A stretch of 5,077 nt of DNA from Ruminococcaceae bacterium UBA6392 (GCA_002438685.1 DJQG01000158.1:618-5694); one strand, 5' to 3'. Counted from the first letter of the stretch, positions 1-4,933 are shown. The notes: generated by a model not told the origin, from the sequence alone. Numbers and translations are program-made.

Positions 1-1114
1 AGAGTATGCCTTTTTTGAGGTCGTCGCCGAACGCACTCGCCATAATTCCGGCAAAAGTAGGGCCGGAAGAACAGCCGAGGTCGCCGCCGAGCGCCAGAAG
101 CGCGAACATCACCGTTCCGCCGCCCTTTATCCCCGCAGACGCCTTGCTGAACGTTCCCGGCCACATGATGCCGACCGAGAAGCCGCACATCGCGACTCCG
201 ACAAGTCCGAGCACGGCGGAGGAGCTGAGCGCAATGAGCAGATAAGACGCCATGCACAGCGCGCCGCTGAAAATCATCATGCCGTCGAGGTCGATTTTGT
301 CGCCGAATTTGCCGTATATCACGCGCGACACGCCCATGAGCACAGAGAAGAGCATGGGACCGGCGAGATCGCCGACGGTCTTCGAGACGCCGAGACCCTT
401 TTCCGCAAAGGTCGAAGCCCACTGGCTGACCGCCTGCTCGCTCGCGCCGGAGCAGAGTATCAGCAGCATGAATATCCAGAACATCCTGTTGCCGAGCAGC
501 TGTTTAAAAGAGAGACCCGTCTCCCCCTCTTCGATAAGCGGAGCTATCGGAACGCGGATAAAATTCAGGGCGTTGACTATCGGCACGACTGCCCAGATAA
601 GGGCGAGATACTTCCAATTAGCCGTTGTGAATATCGAGAAATAGAGCGTCGAGATACCGACGACGGCGACGCTGCCCCAGCAATAGAACGAGTGGAGCAG
701 GCTCATCATCTTCTCTTTGTTGTCCGTCGGGCACGCCTCGACTATCGGGCTGACTATGACTTCGAGCAGTCCGCCGCCGACCGCGTAGAGCACGACGGAA
801 ATGAGCAAGCCGACAAACGGCGAAGGCAGAATCTCCGGCAAAACGGTCAATGATATGAGTCCCGCCGCCGCGAACACATGGGCCATAATCGCCGCCGCGC
901 GGTAGCCTATCTTATCTATAAAGAACGCGGAGAGAAAGTCGATGCAAAGCTGGAGAATAAAATTGACGGTTATCAGTGCGGTTATCTTTGAAAGCTCGAT
1001 GCCGTAGCTCTTATTGAAAGTCAAAAACAGCAGCGGCACAAAGTTGTTGACTATCGCCTGGACGACATAGCCCGTGAAACAGGCGTTGACGGTAGATTTA
1101 TAATTTTTCTTCAT
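1..1114 (-). CDS. MFS transporter, second of a tandem pair (3' end cut by window edge)
   Basis: This is an open frame from ATG at 1114 down to base 2: 371 codons with no stop, continuing past the left edge. It is an integral membrane secondary transporter of the major facilitator superfamily. It begins MKKNYKSTVNACFTGYVVQA and is a run of hydrophobic helices joined by short polar loops. Recognisable landmarks are LLHSFYCWGSV in mid N-half, SEQAVSQWASTFAEKGLG after the central loop, MGVSRVIYGKFG, and GGDLGCSSGPTFAGIMAS near the cut end. By hand alignment about two thirds of some 370 residues match the upstream neighbour, so it is a paralog from tandem duplication. Its ATG overlaps the neighbour's TGA (ATGA), with only a weak ribosome site (AAGG, 8 nt upstream) inside the neighbour's last codons, so translation is probably coupled. 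The landmarks recall sugar-type (FHS-like) MFS proteins, but the substrate is unknown. About 30 residues should be missing if the length matches the neighbour. Confidence 0.93.
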   Translation of the reverse strand, partial: MKKNYKSTVNACFTGYVVQAIVNNFVPLLFLTFNKSYGIELSKITALITVNFILQLCIDFLSAFFIDKIGYRAAAIMAHVFAAAGLISLTVLPEILPSPFVGLLISVVLYAVGGGLLEVIVSPIVEACPTDNKEKMMSLLHSFYCWGSVAVVGISTLYFSIFTTANWKYLALIWAVVPIVNALNFIRVPIAPLIEEGETGLSFKQLLGNRMFWIFMLLILCSGASEQAVSQWASTFAEKGLGVSKTVGDLAGPMLFSVLMGVSRVIYGKFGDKIDLDGMMIFSGALCMASYLLIALSSSAVLGLVGVAMCGFSVGIMWPGTFSKASAGIKGGGTVMFALLALGGDLGCSSGPTFAGIMASAFGDDLKKGIL

Positions 1115-2316
1115 GACTTCGCCTTCTTTCTGCGGCGCGGAATAATGAACTCGCGCACAAGCATTATCACCGACAGAGTCAGCGGGAATATGACGGCGCA
1201 GAGTATGCCCTTTTTGAGGTCATCGCCGAAGAAGCTCGCCATCATTCCTGCGAATGTCGGACCCGCCGAGCAGCCGATATCGCCGCCGAGGCAGAGGATC
1301 GCATACATCGCCGTTCCGCCGCCGTGGAGCGCGGAGGACATCTTGCCTATCGTGCCCGGCCAAAGGATACCCGCAGACAGTCCGCACACGGCGACGCCGA
1401 CAAGCCCGAGAACAGGCGAAGAGGTCAGCGAAATAAGAAAATAAGAAGCCGTGCAGACACACCCGCTCAGGAGCATCATTGAATCGAGATTTATTCTGTT
1501 GCCGAACTTGCCGTACATAAAGCGCGACACGCCCATAAGAATCGAGAAGAGCATGGGACCCGCCAGGTCGCCGACGGTTTTCGTGAGCCCGAGCGCCTTT
1601 TCGGCGAAAGTCGAAGCCCACTGGCTGACCGCCTGCTCGCTCGAACCGGCGCAGAGGATAAGCACCATGAATATCCAAAACGCTTTTGTTTTGAGCATAT
1701 CTTTTATCGAGAGCTTCTCTTCATCCTCGCCGACGACGGGCGCTATCGGCACGCGGGTGAACATAACGGCGTTGACTATCGGGAGAATCGCCCATATCAG
1801 CGACATGATCTTCCAGTTCGCCGTCGAAAACAGCGCGAAGAACAGAGTCGATATGCCGACCGCCGCGACGCTGCCCCAGCAATAAAACGAATGGAGCAGG
1901 CAGAGCAGCTGATTTGAATTTGCCGAGGGGCAGGAATTGACTATAGGATTTATCGTGATATCCAAAAGACCCGCTCCGACTGCGTAGCAGAACACGGAGA
2001 TAAGCAGTCCCGCGAAAGCCGAGGGCAGTATCTCCGGCAGGATAGTCATAAAGATAAGACCCGTCGCGCACATCGCATGGGCGAGCACCGTTGAAGCGCG
2101 GTAGCCGATGCGGTCGACGAACAGCACGGCGGTCAGATCGACGAATATCTGAATAAAAAAGTTCGCGGTAATTAAAACAGTTATCTTCGAAAGCTCGATG
2201 CCGTACTGCGCCTGAAATGTCAAAAACAGCAGCGGCGCAAAATTATTGACGACCGCCTGCACGACGAACGCCGTGAAGCTCGCCGCAACAGTATGTTTAT
2301 ATCCTATCTTTTTCAT
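1111..2316 (-). CDS. MFS transporter, first of a tandem pair
   Basis: This 401-residue inner-membrane transporter of the major facilitator superfamily has the usual size for 12 helices. The frame stays open to a GTG at 2343, but I place the start at ATG 2316. The GGGGG stretch at 2324-2328 lies 7 nt before that ATG, and the protein then begins MKKIGYKHTV, in register with the paralog's MKKNYKSTVN. Landmarks are LLHSFYCWGSV in the N-half, a charged central loop (VGEDEEKLSIKDMLK), SEQAVSQWASTFAEKALG, MGVSRFMYGKFG, GGDIGCSAGPTFAGMMAS, and a basic cytoplasmic end RRRKKAKS. This overall pattern is typical of uncharacterised clostridial MFS proteins related to sugar permeases (FHS-like), from family knowledge; the substrate cannot be assigned. 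It is preceded by its own candidate promoter and a terminator belonging to the upstream gene. It is followed with an ATGA overlap by its paralog, so the two form one operon. Confidence 0.95.
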   Translation of the reverse strand: MKKIGYKHTVAASFTAFVVQAVVNNFAPLLFLTFQAQYGIELSKITVLITANFFIQIFVDLTAVLFVDRIGYRASTVLAHAMCATGLIFMTILPEILPSAFAGLLISVFCYAVGAGLLDITINPIVNSCPSANSNQLLCLLHSFYCWGSVAAVGISTLFFALFSTANWKIMSLIWAILPIVNAVMFTRVPIAPVVGEDEEKLSIKDMLKTKAFWIFMVLILCAGSSEQAVSQWASTFAEKALGLTKTVGDLAGPMLFSILMGVSRFMYGKFGNRINLDSMMLLSGCVCTASYFLISLTSSPVLGLVGVAVCGLSAGILWPGTIGKMSSALHGGGTAMYAILCLGGDIGCSAGPTFAGMMASFFGDDLKKGILCAVIFPLTLSVIMLVREFIIPRRRKKAKS

Positions 2317-2323
2317 TTTCGTT

Positions 2324-2328
2324 CCCCC
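2324..2328 (-). promoter_or_regulatory. Ribosome binding site fixing the first MFS start
   Basis: On the minus strand GGGGGAACGAAA immediately precedes ATG 2316. The G run is 7 nt from the start codon. The alternative GTG at 2343 would put this site inside the coding region and has no purine-rich site of its own. Confidence 0.6.
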
Positions 2329-2352
2329 AACAGAGAATTGCACACAAAAGGC

Positions 2353-2381
2353 ATTTTAGCACAAAGCGAAAGTTAAATCCA
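2353..2381 (-). promoter_or_regulatory. Candidate promoter of the MFS operon
   Basis: The minus strand reads TGCTAAAAT at 2353-2361, an extended -10 (TG-n-TAAAAT, five of six matches to TATAAT). A weak -35 (TGGATT, 2376-2381) lies 17 nt upstream. Transcription would begin near 2346, giving a leader of about 30 nt. It sits downstream of the intrinsic terminator of the preceding gene, which supports separate transcription of the transporter pair. The weak -35 limits confidence. Confidence 0.5.
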
Positions 2382-2453
2382 TAGATTTTGAAAAAAGGGC
2401 AAGGTGCTCAAAAATTGCAGAAATGCGGCGGCGAGTTAGGTCATAAATGCAGA

Positions 2454-2489
2454 CAAAAAGCGAACCGCCGGACGGAAGTCCGACGGTTC
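2454..2489 (-). terminator. Intrinsic terminator of the secreted-protein gene
   Basis: On the minus strand GAACCGTCGGAC, loop TTCC, GTCCGGCGGTTC (2462-2489) forms a 12-pair stem with one U-G wobble, followed by GCTTTTTG. It begins 33 nt after the TGA at 2522-2524 and reads in the right direction for that gene. It separates the secreted-protein unit from the MFS operon. Confidence 0.88.
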
Positions 2490-2521
2490 ACCTGTTTGTT
2501 ACTTATTGTTCAAAAGTTCAA

Positions 2522-4699
2522 TCAATGGATTGCCGGTATATTAATATTCGGGAAAAGCCATTTAAGCGAAACAATATAAAGAACTTTATTGAGGAAATTA
2601 CCTATCCACAGAACTATTGAATAAGGAATTCTCACTATCCATGCGGTATGAATCGAACCAACAGTTTCAGTCGCACCGCAATCGGCGCACTCGCGGGTCT
2701 TTGTACCGTTCTTAAACACTGTTGCATCCTTATTGAGCTTCCACTCGCCCCAGTTATGCTCTTCTGTTTCAGTCAATCCGCAGCCGGAGCAGGTCTTTGT
2801 ATGGGTATTTCCGTTTTCGTCATCGATCCACTCGCTCCATGCATGTCCGAGTGCATCAATATTGCCGTCAACATAAGTGTATCCGCATATCTTGCAGACA
2901 TGAGTGGTATATCCCGCCTCAGTGCAGGTAGCTTCTTTGACCGTAACATCGAAATCGCAGTTTGCGCTCTCAAAATTATGGCATCTTGAGCAGGTACGCG
3001 AATGAGTACCGTTATTGTTCTTATACCAATCGTTATAGTCATGACCAAGCGCGGGGATAACATACGTATCGAACTTCGCACCGCAATCGGCGCAGAAGAT
3101 ACCGCCAATTCCGTCGGTCGTGCAGGTCGCTTCGGTAACAGTCTCTCTGTAGCCTTCTTTATGCTTGTGCATCTCAAAAGACTTTGTCTCGAGAACCTCA
3201 TCGCAGCGGGTGCAGTAACGGCTCATCTGACCGTCATGGTTTGCAGTGGGCTCAAAGTCGACCTTCCAGACTCCTTCGTCATGACCGAGCGCGTTAACAG
3301 TACGTTTATCAATAGCTTTACCGCAGCGAGTGCAGAAGAGAACTTCCTGTCCGTCCTCGCGGCATGTGGGATTTGTAACAACTACCCAAGTTCCGTCATC
3401 ATGACCGAGAGCTGCTATTGAACGGCTGTCGATAACCTTGCCGCAGCGGGTGCAATAGCAGGTCTCCTCGCCCTTGCTGTCGCAGGCAGGCTGTGCGGTA
3501 ACGACCCATTTGCCGCCGTCATGACCGAGGGCTTCCACCGCGCGAGTCTCTATAAGTTCATTACATTCCGGGCAATATGCCGACTGCTCGCCGCTTGCCG
3601 TGCAGGTAGGAGCAACTGTAGTTACCCAGATAGCATTTTCGTGGTCGTGACCCTTTGCGGGGATAACATCGAAATAAGTAAATTCGCATCTCTTGCATAC
3701 ATACTTCATTTCGCCCTTACCCTTACAGGTAGCTTCGGTTATAACCTCGCTCGCATAATCATGACCGAGAGGAGCAATCTGGCGGCTGTTAAGCTCCACA
3801 TTGCAGCGGGTGCAGTAAACCTTTTCGGTTCCTTCGCCAAGGCAGGTGGGTTCAACGGTCGTTACCCATGCTCCGTCGCTGTGACCGAGAGCAGGCACAT
3901 AGCTGTCGGTATAGCTGTCGCCGCAGGAGCAGGTGTGTGTAGTGTAACCCTGAGATGTGCAGGTTGGTGCGGTAACAGCGGAAGTATAGGAGTGGCTGTG
4001 AGGAGGTGTAGAACCGCCGCCAGTCCAATTCTTACCTCTTGTTATAGCCATTGATGTTCCATAACTCCATTCGATAACATGCTTTCGAACCTTATTATCG
4101 TGTTCCCAGTTACTATCTAAGGCTGTCACTCCAGTATTATCGTGAGATATATAAATGAAGCTATGACCGGAAACACGAATTACAGCGCCCGTCCTTACAC
4201 CAGAACTGTCCATACCGCTCTTGTTAAAATTCCCCCTATATATTAGAGCTATCCTAACATTGTCTGATGAATTCTGTGCATAAATATACCAAAGGCAATA
4301 ATTCGCAAAGCCTGCGCAAGACCAAGCCCTAGATGTAATACTACCATTATAAGCAAAGTGTTCGGGCAAAAGGTCTACAGAATCAGGAACCAACCCCATT
4401 GTATTTTTCAGCCAAGCTTTTTTTATGATATATTCATTATAGCATTCGTCACCACGATCTTGACCATAATACCCCTGCGTTGTTGTAAAATATTTACCTA
4501 CCAACGCGTTAGCCAGCTGCATTGTTCTTTCTGTTGCAGTTGCCGCATCAACCGTATGAGATGCATCAGCAGCGGAGGCCGTCAAGCTCATCGGCATAAC
4601 TCCGACCATCATAGTCAACGCCAGAACAAGCGCCAAAAGCCCGCTGAAAATTTTACTGCTTTTACTTTTCATTCTCATTGTTTTGTGGTAAAATACCAC
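2522..4699 (-). CDS. Secreted papain-like (NlpC/P60 or CHAP-type) protein with Cys-rich repeats
   Basis: This exported protein has 725 codons counted from GTG 4699. A signal peptide comes first: basic MRMKSKSSK at 8-16, a hydrophobic run at about 18-37, and likely cleavage after ASA at 43. Residues about 56-225 look like a papain-fold peptidase or amidase: WSCAGFANY holds the candidate nucleophile Cys128, GHSFIYIS the candidate His179, and LDSNW (Asp195/Asn197) the third polar residue. A GGGSTPPHSH linker leads to about 12 Cys-rich repeats (234-683) and a hydrophobic-amphipathic tail (685-716). The family resemblance suggests peptidoglycan or protein hydrolysis at the cell surface; this is inferred, and the substrate is unknown. 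Start choice is uncertain. AAGGAG lies only 3 nt before GTG 4699, while ATG 4678 (718 residues) has no adjacent site unless the GTGGTA/TACCAC hairpin between them folds. It has its own long leader and a terminator. GC is low over the peptidase domain and high over the repeats. Confidence 0.85.
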   Translation of the reverse strand: MVFYHKTMRMKSKSSKIFSGLLALVLALTMMVGVMPMSLTASAADASHTVDAATATERTMQLANALVGKYFTTTQGYYGQDRGDECYNEYIIKKAWLKNTMGLVPDSVDLLPEHFAYNGSITSRAWSCAGFANYCLWYIYAQNSSDNVRIALIYRGNFNKSGMDSSGVRTGAVIRVSGHSFIYISHDNTGVTALDSNWEHDNKVRKHVIEWSYGTSMAITRGKNWTGGGSTPPHSHSYTSAVTAPTCTSQGYTTHTCSCGDSYTDSYVPALGHSDGAWVTTVEPTCLGEGTEKVYCTRCNVELNSRQIAPLGHDYASEVITEATCKGKGEMKYVCKRCEFTYFDVIPAKGHDHENAIWVTTVAPTCTASGEQSAYCPECNELIETRAVEALGHDGGKWVVTAQPACDSKGEETCYCTRCGKVIDSRSIAALGHDDGTWVVVTNPTCREDGQEVLFCTRCGKAIDKRTVNALGHDEGVWKVDFEPTANHDGQMSRYCTRCDEVLETKSFEMHKHKEGYRETVTEATCTTDGIGGIFCADCGAKFDTYVIPALGHDYNDWYKNNNGTHSRTCSRCHNFESANCDFDVTVKEATCTEAGYTTHVCKICGYTYVDGNIDALGHAWSEWIDDENGNTHTKTCSGCGLTETEEHNWGEWKLNKDATVFKNGTKTRECADCGATETVGSIHTAWIVRIPYSIVLWIGNFLNKVLYIVSLKWLFPNINIPAIH
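2651..4000 (-). repeat. About 12 in-frame Cys-rich protein repeats, 40-codon period
   Basis: The repeats span residues about 234-683. The regular unit is PTC-x9-C-x2-C, then about 11 residues and ALGHD, then a tryptophan-containing spacer. Cysteines fall at 247/257/259, 286/296/299, 325/335/338, 366/376/379, 406/416/419, 446/456/459, 496/499, 526/536/539, 570/573/581, 592/602/605, 637/640 and 671/674. At DNA level the marker atgaccgag or a close variant recurs at 3281, 3401, 3521, 3761 and 3881, showing a 120-bp period. Unit 7 has lost its first Cys (Ala486) and its ALGHD has become MHKH. Units 9 and 11 are a shorter second type (THSRTCSRC, THTKTCSGC). Three Cys plus one His per unit could bind zinc or form disulfides; neither is shown. 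Confidence 0.9.
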
Positions 4700-4708
4700 T
4701 GTCTCCTT
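4685..4708 (-). promoter_or_regulatory. Ribosome site and start hairpin of the secreted-protein gene
   Basis: The minus strand reads AAGGAG (4703-4708), ACA, then the perfect inverted repeat GTGGTA-TTT-TACCAC (4685-4699), then AAAACA and ATG 4678. GTG 4699 is the first codon of the hairpin and only 3 nt from AAGGAG, which is tight. If the hairpin folds, the effective distance from AAGGAG to ATG 4678 becomes 9 nt, close to ideal. Both starts give the same mature protein. Confidence 0.6.
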
Positions 4709-4736
4709 GTCATATTTACGCTCACTTCAAGGGACA
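4700..4736 (-). promoter_or_regulatory. Stem sequestering the ribosome site of the secreted-protein gene
   Basis: On the minus strand TGTCCCTTG (4728-4736) pairs with CAAGGAGACA (4700-4709) through 9 pairs with one bulged A and an 18-nt loop. The 3' arm contains the whole AAGGAG of the main gene, so the folded stem would hide it. The 5' arm is made of the last codons and stop of the 28-codon leader frame. A ribosome finishing that frame would therefore open the stem. The pairing is read directly; the control role is inferred. Confidence 0.55.
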
Positions 4737-4813
4737 TCAGTTCGCGTAGAGCCGAACGAGCGTATAGACGCAAGCTCTTCTGCGAACGACCGGGGAACAG
4801 TGCCTGCCCGCAC
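4727..4813 (-). CDS. Candidate 28-codon leader peptide (GTG start)
   Basis: GTG at 4813 is preceded 4 nt upstream by AAAAAGGAG, the best ribosome site in the leader. The frame begins MRAGTVPRSF, ends STRTDVP, and stops at TGA 4727-4729. I do not recognise the peptide. It has no signal sequence or membrane segment and carries several Arg and acidic residues. Its ribosome site and GTG lie in an inverted repeat (4792-4821), and its last codons form one arm of the stem hiding the next gene's ribosome site. The site-plus-start module (AAGGAGAACAGTG) is nearly duplicated at the main gene (AAGGAGACAGTG). The likely role, if translated, is regulatory coupling. It could also be fortuitous within a structured RNA. 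Confidence 0.45.
   Translation of the reverse strand: MRAGTVPRSFAEELASIRSFGSTRTDVP
4740..4787 (-). promoter_or_regulatory. Nested inverted repeats with two alternative pairings
   Basis: In plus coordinates GTTCGC (4740-4745) pairs with GCGAAC (4782-4787), AGAGC (4748-4752) with GCTCT (4774-4778), and GCGT (4760-4763) with ACGC (4768-4771), giving a nested long arm. GTTCG at 4740-4744 can instead pair with CGAAC at 4753-4757, which is incompatible with the long arm. The whole element lies inside the 28-codon leader frame, so a translating ribosome could choose between the two forms. Confidence 0.45.
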
Positions 4814-4821
4814 TGTTCTCC
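4792..4821 (-). promoter_or_regulatory. Hairpin over the leader-peptide ribosome site and start
   Basis: On the minus strand GAACAGTGC, loop GGGCAG, GCACTGTTC gives nine perfect pairs (4795-4803 with 4810-4818). It is extended by GG/CC beyond one A-C mismatch to 4792-4821. GGAG and the GTG of the 28-codon frame are both inside it. No U run follows on the minus strand, so it is not a terminator for this transcript. Confidence 0.6.
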
Positions 4822-4826
4822 TTTTT
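4792..4826 (+). terminator. Possible plus-strand intrinsic terminator
   Basis: Read on the plus strand, the same stem (GAACAGTGC...GCACTGTTC) is followed by TCC and five Ts (4822-4826), a usable intrinsic terminator shape. No plus-strand gene precedes it in the window. It may be an incidental by-product of the minus-strand AAAAAGGAG, or it may block antisense transcription. Confidence 0.3.
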
Positions 4827-4861
4827 GTAAAGCACGGGTTAACCGAATCCGACTTTACAAA
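4824..4861 (-). promoter_or_regulatory. Leader hairpin overlapping the stop of the 6-codon frame
   Basis: TTTGTAAAG and CTTTACAAA form a perfect 9-bp inverted repeat (4824-4832 with 4853-4861). CGG/CCG can add three more pairs inside, and the loop contains GGTTAACC. The 5' arm on the minus strand covers the last codon and the TAA of the 6-codon leader frame. The 3' arm abuts AAGGAG of the 28-codon frame. A ribosome on the first frame would prevent this stem. Confidence 0.55.
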
Positions 4862-4875
4862 CCAAATTGCTGCAT
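4855..4875 (-). CDS. Candidate 6-codon leader peptide MQQFGL
   Basis: The minus strand carries GAGGGTGATTT directly before ATG 4875. GGTGAT matches the 3' part of the 16S anti-SD complement and lies 2 nt before the ATG. The frame is Met-Gln-Gln-Phe-Gly-Leu then TAA (4855-4857). The start context is good, but a frame this short could occur by chance. Its position, with the stop inside the 5' arm of the first leader hairpin, is what makes it worth annotating as a possible attenuation peptide. Confidence 0.35.
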   Translation of the reverse strand: MQQFGL

Positions 4876-4899
4876 AAATCACCCTCTATTCAATTATTC

Positions 4900-4927
4900 T
4901 ATATATCACGAACAGCGCAGCTGTCCG
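4900..4927 (-). promoter_or_regulatory. Candidate promoter of the secreted-protein gene
   Basis: On the minus strand CGGACA (4922-4927, four of six -35 matches) is separated by 16 nt from TATATA (4900-4905), which carries an upstream TG (4907-4908) as an extended -10. Transcription would begin near 4893, just before the GAGGGTGA of the first leader frame. Neither box is strong, so this is a moderate call. Confidence 0.4.
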
Positions 4928-4933
4928 ATATAT
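4901..4933. promoter_or_regulatory. Dyad-symmetric element over the promoter (possible operator)
   Basis: ATATATC (4901-4907) and GATATAT (4927-4933) are perfect inverted repeats flanking a second pair, ACAGC (4912-4916) and GCTGT (4920-4924), around a GCA centre. The element covers both promoter boxes, as an operator would. It could equally be a cruciform-type intergenic repeat or a weak terminator. No regulator gene is in the window. Confidence 0.4.

Larger units (their letters stand above)
1..2316 (-). repeat. Tandem gene duplication, unit about 1.2 kb
   Basis: The two MFS genes are diverged tandem copies. On the plus strand the left edge (agagtatgccttttttgagg) recurs with one mismatch at 1200-1219, an offset of 1,199 bp, while the two ATGs are 1,202 bp apart. 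The difference is the single codon gap near the N-terminus. DNA identity is visible over most of the length, for example actggctgaccgcctgctcg at 420 and 1620. Protein identity is about 67% by hand count, so the duplication is not recent. Confidence 0.9.
4700..4893 (-). promoter_or_regulatory. Structured 5' leader of the secreted-protein gene
   Basis: This stretch of about 190 nt lies between the candidate transcription start and GTG 4699. It contains, in order, the MQQFGL frame, the 9-bp TTTGTAAAG hairpin, the AAAAAGGAG site with hairpin and 28-codon frame, the nested alternative pairings, and the stem hiding the AAGGAG of the main gene. I checked it against riboswitch consensus sequences from memory (cyclic-di-GMP classes in particular) and recognised none. 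A translational cascade or attenuator is the best reading. Confidence 0.5.

Noticed and set aside
1145..1885. Plus-strand open frames opposite the MFS genes (also 6-245 and 252-644)
   Set aside because: They are antisense shadows: the matching frames recur in both paralogs only because the DNA is duplicated, and the minus frames are clear membrane transporters.
2317..2343. GTG 2343 as start of the first MFS gene
   Set aside because: It would place the ribosome site inside the gene and add nine residues absent from the paralog; ATG 2316 fits better.
2384..2400. Minus-strand T run (gcccttttttc) as a second terminator
   Set aside because: No adjacent stem of useful length precedes it.
3281..3889. 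CRISPR-like periodicity (atgaccgag every 120 bp)
   Set aside because: The period is a multiple of three within one continuous reading frame, and the intervals encode related protein repeats, not unrelated spacers.
3002..4054. Long plus-strand open frames (3002-3421, 3521-4054) opposite the repeats
   Set aside because: They mirror the 120-bp periodic minus-strand repeats; the minus frame has a signal peptide, domain logic and a terminator, while these lack ribosome sites and recognisable features.
4675..4713. 12-codon minus-strand frame MTRRQWYFTTKQ ending in an ATGA overlap with ATG 4678
   Set aside because: The overlap is suggestive, but its ATG has no ribosome site and lies in the loop of the sequestering stem; kept only as a remark.
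4740..4861. tRNA-like or known riboswitch in the structured leader
   Set aside because: The stems do not form a cloverleaf, no TYC-arm sequence is present, and no remembered riboswitch core (including cyclic-di-GMP types) matches.
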